From Verrucomicrobia bacterium UBA3761 (lineage in GTDB: Bacteria > Verrucomicrobiota > Kiritimatiellia > RFP12 > UBA1067): a stretch of 31,018 bases of DNA. Position numbers and translations under genes: made by a program. Positions 1-7,065 of the stretch are shown here, one piece after another. The stretch lies in the NCBI GenBank assembly GCA_002371135.1, contig DFGB01000067.1:34477-65494 (forward strand), given 5' to 3'. The notes under the pieces were generated by a model. The model saw nothing but the letters and a program-made list of their open reading frames with translations. It ran no database searches and had not been told where the DNA came from. Position 1 is the stretch's first letter. The number at the start of each line of letters is the position of its first letter.

Positions 1-2
1 GC

Positions 3-1202
3 GACCCCGGCGCGTACATGGACCGTTCCACGCTCGAAGGCGACCCCCACTCGATCCTTGAAGCGATGACCATCGCCGGCTACGCGATCGGCGCCTCGAA
101 GGGCTTCATCTACATCCGCGCTGAATACCCGCTCGCCATCCACCGCCTCCAGGTCGCAATCGGCCAGGCCCACGACCTCGGGCTCCTCGGCGACGACATC
201 CTCGGCAGCGGCTTTTCGTTCGATATCGAGCTGCGCTTCGGCGCGGGCGCTTTCGTCTGCGGTGAAGAGACCGCCCTCCTCCAGTCGATCGAAGGCAACC
301 GCGGCATGCCCAAGCCGCGTCCTCCGTTCCCGGCCGTCAAGGGCCTCTGGGGCCGTCCGACCGTCATCAACAACGTCGAGACGCTCGCCAACGTTCCCGT
401 CATCATCAACAAGGGCGCCGACTGGTTCAACAAGATCGGCACCGCCACCACCAAGGGCACGAAGGTCTTCGCGCTCACCGGCAAGGTGAACAACTCCGGC
501 CTCATCGAAGTGCCGATGGGCACGACGCTCAGGGAGATCATCTTTGATATCGGCGGCGGCATCCGCGGCGGCCACCAGTTCAAGGCGGCCCAGACCGGCG
601 GTCCTTCCGGCGGCATCATCCCGCCCCAGTTCCTCGATACGCCAATCGACTACGAGTCGCTCGCGAAGATCGGCTCCATCATGGGTTCCGGCGGCCTTAT
701 CGTCATGGACGAGACGGACTGCGTCGTCGACGTCGCAAAGTTCTATCTCGACTTCACGGTCGATGAATCCTGCGGCAAGTGCGCCCCGTGCCGCATCGGC
801 GGCAGGAAGCTTCTCAACTACCTCACCAAGATCACCGACGGCCGCGGCACGCTCGACGACATCAAGCAGATGGAGGCAATCTCCGACGCGATGTGCAAGG
901 CTTCGCTCTGCGGCCTCGGGCAGACGGCTTCCAACCCCGTCAAGTCGACCCTCAAGTACTTCATGGACGAGTATCTCGAGCACATCAACGACAAGAAGTG
1001 CCGCGCCGGCAAGTGCTCCAAGCTCATCCAGTACAAGATCGACCCCGCCAAGTGCAAGGGCTGCACGCTCTGCGCGCGCAAGTGCCCCGTCAACGCCATC
1101 GCGGGCGCCGTCAAACAGCCTCACACGATCGACCAGACCAAGTGCATCAAGTGCGGCCAATGCGAGGCGAACTGCAAGTTCGGCGCCATTTCGCACGGCT
1201 GA
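3..1202 (+). CDS. hydB: [FeFe]-hydrogenase NADH-dehydrogenase subunit HydB/HndC (NuoF-like), 5' truncated
   Basis: The frame is open from the window edge, so the N-terminus (probably the thioredoxin-like 2Fe-2S domain and start of the flavin domain) is missing; the Met at 18 is internal. 399 residues remain. Numbered from that Met: NuoF-type FMN/NADH core (GxGAYxCGEETAL-like block near 76-90, then the GRPTVINNVETLANVP block), an SLBB-like stretch, the 4Fe-4S site ESCGKCAPCR with C252, C255, C258 and C298, and a C-terminal double ferredoxin with C346/349/352/356 and C376/379/382/386. The extra ferredoxin tail is typical of HydB/HndC rather than complex I NuoF. In this family the subunit oxidises or reduces NAD(P)H and passes electrons to HydA. 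hydA follows after 32 bp, so one operon; hydC would be expected just upstream, outside the window. Family call very likely; NAD versus NADP preference cannot be read. Confidence 0.93.
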   Translation, partial: DPGAYMDRSTLEGDPHSILEAMTIAGYAIGASKGFIYIRAEYPLAIHRLQVAIGQAHDLGLLGDDILGSGFSFDIELRFGAGAFVCGEETALLQSIEGNRGMPKPRPPFPAVKGLWGRPTVINNVETLANVPVIINKGADWFNKIGTATTKGTKVFALTGKVNNSGLIEVPMGTTLREIIFDIGGGIRGGHQFKAAQTGGPSGGIIPPQFLDTPIDYESLAKIGSIMGSGGLIVMDETDCVVDVAKFYLDFTVDESCGKCAPCRIGGRKLLNYLTKITDGRGTLDDIKQMEAISDAMCKASLCGLGQTASNPVKSTLKYFMDEYLEHINDKKCRAGKCSKLIQYKIDPAKCKGCTLCARKCPVNAIAGAVKQPHTIDQTKCIKCGQCEANCKFGAISHG

Positions 1203-1234
1203 TCCAGGACGTCTAGAAAGAAAGGCTTTACACC

Positions 1235-3049
1235 ATGGAACAGGAAATGATTACTCTTGAGATCAACGGCAAGACCGTTGAGGTCCCCAAGGGCACGAGC
1301 ATCCTCGATGCGGCCAAGGCGGCGCACATCAAGATCCCGACCCTCTGCTACCATCCGGACCTCAAGGCCGGCGCCAGCTGCGGCATCTGCGTAGTCCGCC
1401 AGCTCGTTCCCAGCCGCAACCCGGCCGACAACGGCAAGCTCGTCCCCAGCCCCAAGCTTCTGCGCGCCTGCTGCACGGAAGCGACCCAGGGCATGCACAT
1501 CCTCACACACGACCCGGATATCGTCCAGGTCAGGAAGACCGTGCTCGAGCTCATCCTCGCCAACCACCCCTCGGACTGCCTCCAGTGCCCGCGTTCGGGC
1601 TCCTGCGAACTGCAGGCCATCGCGGCCGACTTCGGCATCCGCGAAGTCCCGTTCCCGCGCGAGGTGATCCACCGCGACGTCGACAATTCCACGCCCTCCA
1701 TCGTCCTCAACTCCGACAAGTGCATCAAGTGCGGCCGCTGCGCCGAGGTGTGCCAGCAGATGCAGAACGTCTGGGCGCTTGAATTCATCGGACGCGGCGA
1801 AAAGACGGTGATGGCCCCCGCGGCCGGCGTCAAGCTCGCCGAGTCGCCCTGCATCAAGTGCGGCCAGTGCTCCGCCCACTGCCCCGTCGGCGCCATCTAC
1901 GAGAACGACGAGACCTCCAAGGTTTGGGACGCTCTGCGCGACCCGGAGAAGATTTGCCTCGTCCAGATCGCCCCGGCCGTCCGCGTCGCGCTCGGCGAGG
2001 CGTTCGGCATGAAGCCCGGCTCCCTCACGACCGGCAAGATCTACGCCGCTCTCAGGATGCTCGGCTTCGACAAGGTGTTCGATACGAACTTCTCCGCCGA
2101 CGTCACCATCATGGAGGAAGGCACGGAGTTCATCAAGCGCTTCACCGAAGGCGGCAAGCTCCCGCTCCTCACCTCCTGCTGCCCTGCGTGGACCGACTGG
2201 ATGGAGAAGTACGCCCCCGACTTCACGGAGAACTTCTCCACCGCCAAGTCGCCGCAGCAGATGCTCTCCGCCCTCGCCAAGTCCTACTGGCCTGCGATGA
2301 ACAACGTCGATCCCGCGAAGATCCACGTCACGTCCATCATGCCTTGCACGGCGAAGAAGCACGAGATCATCCGCGACGAGAACATGAAGTCGACCGGCTA
2401 CCAGGATACGGACGTCGTTCTCACGACGCGCGAACTCGCCCGCATGATCAAGGCCGCCGGCATCGACTTCAACGACCTGCCTGAAGAGGAGGCCGACAAG
2501 CTTCTCGGCACTTACACCGGCGCCGGCACGATCTTCGGCGTCACGGGCGGCGTCATGGAAGCCGCTCTGCGCACGGCCTACTGCCTCATCACCGGCGAGG
2601 CCAAGCCGCCGAGCATCGATTTCAACGAAGTCCGCGGCATGGATGGCGTCAAGACCGCCACCATCGACATCAAGGGCACCAAGGTCAACATCGCCGTCGC
2701 CCACCAGATGGGCAACGTCGAGAAGGTCCTCAACCAGATCCGCGAAGACAGGAAGAACGGCGTCAAGCCGCGCTACGACTTCATCGAAGTCATGGCCTGC
2801 CGCGGCGGTTGCATCGGCGGCGGCGGCCAGCCCTGCCTCGCGACCGACGAGGTCCGCGCCCTGCGCACAAAGGGCATCTACACGGACGACGAGAAGTCGG
2901 TCCTCAGGATGTCGCACGAGAACCCCGAGGTCCAGGCGCTCTACAGGGACTACCTCGACGGCAAGACCGGCGCCCAGGGCGGCGAGAAGGCCCACCACCT
3001 CCTCCACACCAACTACAAGCAGCTCGACGTCTACAAGTTCGGCAAGTAA
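1235..3049 (+). CDS. hydA: [FeFe]-hydrogenase catalytic subunit HydA/HndD (trimeric bifurcating type)
   Basis: 604 residues, complete. Start ATG 1235 has AAAGG at 1221-1225, 9 nt upstream; Met5 is a weaker alternative. Domain order: plant-type 2Fe-2S ferredoxin (C38, C49, C52, then C79/C80), His-Cys 4Fe-4S site (H111, C115, C118, C124), two 4Fe-4S clusters (C163/166/169/173 and C206/209/212/216), then the H-cluster domain with all three signatures: TSCCPAW at 313-319, MPCTAKKHE from 369, and EVMACRGGCIGGGGQP near 518-533. The small-subunit C-terminal region follows. Length and architecture match HndD-like enzymes; the extra C-terminal 2Fe-2S domain of Thermotoga HydA is absent. The enzyme evolves or takes up H2 in the cytoplasm, probably coupling NADH and ferredoxin through HydB. 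Maturases HydEFG are not in the window. Group assignment to A3 is inferred from the partner subunit. Confidence 0.96.
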   Translation: MEQEMITLEINGKTVEVPKGTSILDAAKAAHIKIPTLCYHPDLKAGASCGICVVRQLVPSRNPADNGKLVPSPKLLRACCTEATQGMHILTHDPDIVQVRKTVLELILANHPSDCLQCPRSGSCELQAIAADFGIREVPFPREVIHRDVDNSTPSIVLNSDKCIKCGRCAEVCQQMQNVWALEFIGRGEKTVMAPAAGVKLAESPCIKCGQCSAHCPVGAIYENDETSKVWDALRDPEKICLVQIAPAVRVALGEAFGMKPGSLTTGKIYAALRMLGFDKVFDTNFSADVTIMEEGTEFIKRFTEGGKLPLLTSCCPAWTDWMEKYAPDFTENFSTAKSPQQMLSALAKSYWPAMNNVDPAKIHVTSIMPCTAKKHEIIRDENMKSTGYQDTDVVLTTRELARMIKAAGIDFNDLPEEEADKLLGTYTGAGTIFGVTGGVMEAALRTAYCLITGEAKPPSIDFNEVRGMDGVKTATIDIKGTKVNIAVAHQMGNVEKVLNQIREDRKNGVKPRYDFIEVMACRGGCIGGGGQPCLATDEVRALRTKGIYTDDEKSVLRMSHENPEVQALYRDYLDGKTGAQGGEKAHHLLHTNYKQLDVYKFGK

Positions 3050-3066
3050 CGCCGGTTTGCATCGAA

Positions 3067-3101
3067 GCGAGGCGCGGCAGTCATGCCGCGCCTCGCTTTT
3101 T
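3067..3101 (+). terminator. Rho-independent terminator of the hyd operon
   Basis: A perfect 13-bp GC-rich stem (3067-3079 with 3084-3096), loop GTCA, followed by five T. It lies 18 nt after the hydA stop codon and ends the hydrogenase transcript. Confidence 0.95.
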
Positions 3102-3115
3102 AATTTATAGGCAAG

Positions 3116-3291
3116 GGGGAGGGGAAAAGAGCCCCCTCCCCTGTTCGATTGGCTCCCGGGGAAGCGGTTTTGGAGTGCCCCCTAGGCAAACGTCGAGTGC
3201 CCCCTAAGCAAACGCCGAGACTGCGCCAGACGCGGCCTTCGCCTGCGCCAGTCTCGCAGGGGCCCTTGGGCGGCCGCGCACTGGGTGCGGA
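3116..3291. repeat. GC-rich spacer with a G/C hairpin, 22-bp direct repeat and TGCGCCAG-type repeats
   Basis: No gene is seen between 3102 and 3380. The spacer holds a 9-bp G/C hairpin near 3116-3142; two copies of a 22-bp unit starting GAGTGCCCCCTA at 3173-3194 and 3195-3216, differing at two positions; and two units built on CTGCGCCAG at 3221-3241 and 3243-3265. The 7-bp arms GAGACTG/CAGTCTC (3217-3223 and 3249-3255) could pair. The CTGCGCCAG unit recurs near the right end of the window at 30790-30875. Confidence 0.7.
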
Positions 3292-3295
3292 CCTC

Positions 3296-3358
3296 TCCCT
3301 CTTCCCTGTTCCCTCTTCCCTCTTCCCTGTTCCCTCTTCCCTCTTCCCTGTTCCCTGA
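3296..3358. repeat. Tandem heptamer array (TCCCTST x9)
   Basis: Nine uninterrupted 7-nt units. The unit is TCCCTCT or TCCCTGT in the order C,G,C,C,G,C,C,G, then a final TCCCTGA, giving a 21-nt higher-order period. The array stops 8 nt before the -10 box of the next gene, so its last units occupy the -35 position. Confidence 0.9.
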
Positions 3359-3372
3359 AAAAATGGTATAAT
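3344..3372 (+). promoter_or_regulatory. Extended -10 promoter, leaderless start of the EF-hand gene
   Basis: TGGTATAAT with the hexamer at 3367-3372. The -35 position 17 nt upstream (3344-3349, TTCCCT) lies inside the heptamer array and matches the consensus poorly, so recognition probably rests on the extended -10. The ATG at 3381 is only 8 nt after the -10, so transcription should begin at or next to the start codon. There is no Shine-Dalgarno. Confidence 0.75.
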
Positions 3373-3380
3373 ATGCACCC

Positions 3381-5033
3381 ATGAACGACACATACAATTG
3401 GAAATGGTTCAAGGCCGGCCGCATGACCCAGGTCCGCCTTGAGAATGGCGAAGATATTGCCAATCTTGCAAAACTCGACAAGAAATATTGGCTCGCGATT
3501 TCCATGCCTGTCAAGGGCAGTCGCTTTGACGCGAGGATGCTGCAATTCCTCGATTCCGATTCGGATGGCCGCATCAGGACCGAAGAGGTGCTTGGCGCGA
3601 TAGAATTCCTCAAAGCGAAGGGCGTGAAGCTCGATGAGCTCTTCCACCCGTCGGACGCCGATCGCAAGGCGCTCGCCGATGTCCTTGAGAAGCAGGCGGA
3701 TCTCGCAAAGGTCGAGCCTTCCAAGGCCGACAAGGCGGCGATGGCGGATTGGGAGGCGAAGTCGAAGTCCCCCGAGGTGGCGATTTGCGGCGAGGCGACG
3801 GCCGAGGCCGACGCGGCTCTCGCGGCGGTCGAGGGCGCGATCGACGCGTTCTTCACCCCGCCGGAGGATCTGCCTCTCGTCGTCACCGACGCGACCGATG
3901 CGCCGCTGCCGCTTTTCGCGAACATCAACCCCAAATACCAGGAGGCGTTTGTCGCATTTGCCGAGAAGTGCGTAAAGCCTGTCCTCGGCGAGAAGACCTG
4001 TCTTACGCGTCTTGAGTGGAAGAAGATCAAGTCCGCCTTCGCCGCCTACCGCGCACACATCGCCGCAAAGCCGGTGATGAACAGCGGGGTAAAGGCGAAG
4101 CTCGACGAGGAAGAGAAAATCTTGCGCTACAAACTTTCGTTCCTCGAATTCCTCGAGAACTACGTCAACATGCGCCATCTCTACTCGAAGGACGACCTTG
4201 CGATATTCCAGACGGGGACGCTGCGCATCGACGCCAAGGAAATGAACCTCTGCTTCCACGTCGATTCCGAGGCGGCGCACAGCGCGCTTGCGGAGAAGTC
4301 GAAGTGCTGCCTCTTGTATCTCAAGCTCACGCGTCCGGCCGAGAAGCTCGAGCGTCTCGTGTGCGCTGTCGTGACGGCCGGTACGGTTCGCGGGCTCTAC
4401 GCCGGGCGCAACGGCGTCTTTTACGATCGCGAAGGCAAGGATTGGGAGGCCGTGGTGACGAAGGTCGTCGAGAGCGAAGTCTCGCTCAAGGAAGCGTTCT
4501 GGGCGCCGTGGAGGAAGCTTGGCGAGGGGATTGCTTCGAGCGTCAAGAAGTTCCTTGGCGACCGCGAGACGGCGGCGCAGGCGAAGGTGGCCGAAGGCAC
4601 GCAGAGCGCGCAGGCCGGGGGCGCCGCGATGGCGTCTAGCGTTGCGGCGATCGGCATCGGGGTGGGCATGATGGGCGCGGCGCTCGCGTCGATCATGGCG
4701 GCGGTGTCGTCGATGAACTGGTGGCAGATCCTCGTCTCGATTGCTGCGGTGATTCTCGTCGTATCGCTGCCGAGCGTCATCCTCACGTGGTTCAAACTGC
4801 GCCAGCGCGACATTGGCGCGATTCTCAACGCGAGCGGCTGGGCGATCAACCGTCCGATGCGTTTCTCGGTCAGGAAGGCGAGGGAGTTCACGAAGTGCGC
4901 CCGCGATCCGCTTTTCTGCCGCTGCATGATTGTGCTTGCAATCGTGCTCGCCATAGCCGCCGGCGCGTTTTGGTATGCTTGCACGCATTGCGAAGTCTGC
5001 GAAGACTGCCCGGCCCCCGCGCAAGCCTCCTGA
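3381..5033 (+). CDS. EF-hand and C-terminal membrane-segment protein of unknown function
   Basis: 550 residues; I do not recognise the family. The N-terminal part has one canonical EF-hand loop (D58, D60, D62, G63, I65, E69), suggesting calcium binding. Residues about 80-400 are soluble, charged and Ala/Lys/Glu-rich, with no obvious signal peptide. The C-terminus is hydrophobic: a Gly/Ala-rich segment at about 415-444, a clear membrane helix at about 447-467 starting with two Trp, a basic stretch, and a last helix at about 516-534 followed by a short Cys-rich tail with the pattern CxxCxxCxxC. A large cytoplasmic domain anchored by the C-terminus is the simplest topology. It appears monocistronic: own promoter at 3367, a terminator upstream, repeats downstream. 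No function is proposed. Confidence 0.85.
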   Translation: MNDTYNWKWFKAGRMTQVRLENGEDIANLAKLDKKYWLAISMPVKGSRFDARMLQFLDSDSDGRIRTEEVLGAIEFLKAKGVKLDELFHPSDADRKALADVLEKQADLAKVEPSKADKAAMADWEAKSKSPEVAICGEATAEADAALAAVEGAIDAFFTPPEDLPLVVTDATDAPLPLFANINPKYQEAFVAFAEKCVKPVLGEKTCLTRLEWKKIKSAFAAYRAHIAAKPVMNSGVKAKLDEEEKILRYKLSFLEFLENYVNMRHLYSKDDLAIFQTGTLRIDAKEMNLCFHVDSEAAHSALAEKSKCCLLYLKLTRPAEKLERLVCAVVTAGTVRGLYAGRNGVFYDREGKDWEAVVTKVVESEVSLKEAFWAPWRKLGEGIASSVKKFLGDRETAAQAKVAEGTQSAQAGGAAMASSVAAIGIGVGMMGAALASIMAAVSSMNWWQILVSIAAVILVVSLPSVILTWFKLRQRDIGAILNASGWAINRPMRFSVRKAREFTKCARDPLFCRCMIVLAIVLAIAAGAFWYACTHCEVCEDCPAPAQAS

Positions 5034-5040
5034 GTTTTGG

Positions 5041-5085
5041 ATGGTCTAGAAGTTCTAGATGATCTAGAAGTCCTAGATGTCCTGA
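5041..5085. repeat. Tandem nonamer array (ATGNTCTAG-like x5)
   Basis: Five 9-nt units of consensus AWGNYCTAG, alternating ATG- and AAG-initial, the last degenerate. It starts 7 nt after the preceding stop codon and runs into the octamer array. The same nonamer family recurs at 15549-15602. Confidence 0.85.
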
Positions 5086-5124
5086 ACTTTTCAACCTTTC
5101 AACTTTTCAACCTTTCAACTTTCC
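5085..5124. repeat. Tandem octamer array (AACYTTTC) abutting the purD start
   Basis: Four full units alternating AACTTTTC and AACCTTTC, then a partial unit, ending within 2 nt of the ATG at 5126. The array occupies the place where a ribosome binding site would be; none is present. The same octamer runs up to the GTG at 16253. Confidence 0.88.
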
Positions 5125-5125
5125 C

Positions 5126-6418
5126 ATGAACATCCTCATCATCGGTTCCGGCGGGCGTGAACACGCCATTGCGTGGCGGCTTGCGAAAGACGCCGTCCAT
5201 CACACACTCTTCATGGCGCCCGGCAATGCCGGCACGTCCGCGATTGCGACGAATCTCGCGATAGGCGCGGAGGACGTCGCCGGCATAGTGGCGTGGGCGC
5301 GCGAGAACCGTCCCGACCTTGTCGTCGTCGGGCCGGAAGCGCCGCTCGTCAAGGGCGTCGTCGACGCACTGGCCGAAGTCGGCATACCGGCGTTCGGTCC
5401 TTGCGCGGCCGGAGCGAGGATGGAAGGCTCGAAGCAGTTTGCGAAGGATGTGATGAACGCGGCCGGGGTGCCGACCGGACGGGCGAAGGTCTTCACCGAC
5501 CCTGCCGCCGCCAAGGCCGCGCTCGCTGAATTCGGTCTGCCGGTCGTCATCAAGGCGGACGGCCTCGCGGCGGGCAAGGGCGTCGTGGTCGCAGAAACAA
5601 CGGCCGACGCCGAAGCGGCAATCGACGACATGCTCGTTGCCAATAAATTCGGCGCGGCCGGAGCCGAGGTGCTCGTCGAGGAATTCCTCGATGGCGAGGA
5701 GTGCTCGATTCTCGCAATGACCGACGGCAAGGAAGTCGTTCTCCTCCCGTCATCGCAGGACCACAAGCGGATTTTCGACGGCGACAAGGGCCCGAACACC
5801 GGCGGCATGGGCGCGTATTCGCCCGCGCCTGTCGTCACCGATGCGATGCTGCCGGAAATCAAGGAGCGCATCATCAAGCCTGTGGTGGAAGAACTCGCCA
5901 AGCGCGGAATCACGTATCGCGGCATCCTCTACGCCGGTCTCATGATAACGCCCGAGGGCGGCAAACTCGCCAAGAGCGGCTCTCGCGTCAACGTTGTCGA
6001 GTTCAACGCCCGTTTTGGCGATCCCGAGACGGAGGCCGTCCTGCCGCGGCTCGACGGCGATTTTGCGACGGCGCTCCTCCATGCGGCGACGGGCCGTCTC
6101 GCGCAAAGCGACATCTCGGTAAAGCCCGGCTCTGCGGCGACTGTCATCATCGCCTCGGGCGGCTACCCGGGGGCGTATGAGAAGGGCAAGGTCGTTGCAG
6201 GCCTCGATGCCGCCGCGGCCACGGGCGCTACGGTTTTCCACTGCGGCACCAAGGCGACGCCCGAAGGCGCTATCGTCACCGCCGGCGGACGCGTCTTCAG
6301 CGTGACCGGCGAGGGCTCGACCCTCCGCGAGGCGGTCGACGCGGCTTATCGCGCCGTCGACAAGATCGCTTTCGAAAATTCCTTCTGCCGTCGAGACATC
6401 GCCCACCGCGCCCTATGA
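5126..6418 (+). CDS. purD: Phosphoribosylamine--glycine ligase (GAR synthetase)
   Basis: 430 residues, the usual length. ATP-grasp enzyme for the second step of de novo purine synthesis: 5-phosphoribosylamine + glycine + ATP gives GAR. Seen: N-terminal glycine-rich IGSGGREHA; the ATP-grasp loop VVIKADGLAAGKGVVVA near 140-156; the family signature DHKRIFDGDKGPNTGGMGAY near 212-231; RGILYAGLM; and metal-binding FNARFGDPETE near 295-305. The ATG is preceded directly by the octamer array, with no Shine-Dalgarno. The stop overlaps the next start (ATGA at 6415-6418), so the HAD gene is translationally coupled. No other purine gene is in the window. Confidence 0.97.
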   Translation: MNILIIGSGGREHAIAWRLAKDAVHHTLFMAPGNAGTSAIATNLAIGAEDVAGIVAWARENRPDLVVVGPEAPLVKGVVDALAEVGIPAFGPCAAGARMEGSKQFAKDVMNAAGVPTGRAKVFTDPAAAKAALAEFGLPVVIKADGLAAGKGVVVAETTADAEAAIDDMLVANKFGAAGAEVLVEEFLDGEECSILAMTDGKEVVLLPSSQDHKRIFDGDKGPNTGGMGAYSPAPVVTDAMLPEIKERIIKPVVEELAKRGITYRGILYAGLMITPEGGKLAKSGSRVNVVEFNARFGDPETEAVLPRLDGDFATALLHAATGRLAQSDISVKPGSAATVIIASGGYPGAYEKGKVVAGLDAAAATGATVFHCGTKATPEGAIVTAGGRVFSVTGEGSTLREAVDAAYRAVDKIAFENSFCRRDIAHRAL

Positions 6419-7014
6419 AAGCCGTAGTCTTCGATTTCGGCGGCGTGATGACCACGTCGACCATGCCCGAGCGCGTGCGCGACCTCGCCAAGGAATACGG
6501 CGTCGACTGGAGCGTCATAGAGCGCGGTTTCCGCCGCTATCGCCACGCCTACGACGCCGGCGAAATGGATATGACGGAGATGTACAGGCGCACCTGGAAC
6601 GATGCGGGCGTCGAGATTTCCCCCGAAGCGTCGGAGAGAATCGTCGCGGCCGATCGTGCGAGCTGGCTCTACCGCAACGAGCGTACGCTCGAGTGGATGC
6701 GCGAATTGAAGGCGGAAGGGCGCACGCTTGGCATCCTCACGAACATGGCGCCGGATTTCGCGCCGCTTTTCAAAGAACATTTCGCCGACTTCATTTCGCT
6801 CGCCGACGCTATGGTCATTTCCGGCCTGGAACACATGCACAAGCCGCAGCGCCAGATTTACGATCTTCTCCGCGAGCGCATAAATCTCCCTGCCTCCGAA
6901 CTCGTCTTCATCGACGACGTGGAGGAGAATTGCCAAGGCGCGCGCGACGCCGGCTGGAATGCAATCCGCTTCGTCTCCAACGCCCAGGTCGAGAGCGAGC
7001 TCGAGAAATTCTAG
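6415..7014 (+). CDS. HAD-superfamily hydrolase, subfamily IA (YihX-like motif I)
   Basis: 199 residues. Motif I is FDFGGV, with D7 as expected nucleophile but Gly at position 9 where DxD phosphatases have the acid/base Asp; YihX-type and related HADs also have Gly there. Motif II is LTN near 103-105, the conserved Lys lies in HKPQRQIY near 142-149, and the motif IV region is VFIDDVEENCQGARDAGW near 163-180. The alpha-helical cap between motifs I and II places it in subclass IA. It probably hydrolyses a small phosphorylated metabolite or is a dehalogenase-like relative; the substrate cannot be read. Coupled to purD by an ATGA overlap. Confidence 0.85.
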   Translation: MKAVVFDFGGVMTTSTMPERVRDLAKEYGVDWSVIERGFRRYRHAYDAGEMDMTEMYRRTWNDAGVEISPEASERIVAADRASWLYRNERTLEWMRELKAEGRTLGILTNMAPDFAPLFKEHFADFISLADAMVISGLEHMHKPQRQIYDLLRERINLPASELVFIDDVEENCQGARDAGWNAIRFVSNAQVESELEKF

Positions 7015-7065
7015 GGATTTTCCGACTTGCGATAAATCGCAAATCGAAAAATCGCAAATCGCAAA
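7015..7065. repeat. AT-rich 7/8-mer repeats (ATCGCAAATCGAAAA type)
   Basis: The 51-bp spacer between the HAD gene and the ABC fusion gene is almost all repeats of ATCGCAA and ATCGAAAA. These match the outer arms of the composite palindromes at 18326-18474 and 26649-26739. The TTG start at 7066 is the last repeat unit's own TTG. Confidence 0.8.

Noticed and set aside
1121..3007. Long minus-strand open frame opposite hydA
   Set aside because: It is the antisense shadow of a GC-rich gene with complete hydrogenase motifs; its product is low-complexity Val/Asp/Leu/Arg with no recognisable domain.
3173..3358. CRISPR array
   Set aside because: Repeat units are 7 or 22 nt with no unique spacers of constant length, and no cas gene is present.
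3204..5024. Minus-strand open frame opposite the EF-hand gene
   Set aside because: Arg/His-rich product that runs into the heptamer array; no start signal; the + frame has a promoter and an EF-hand.
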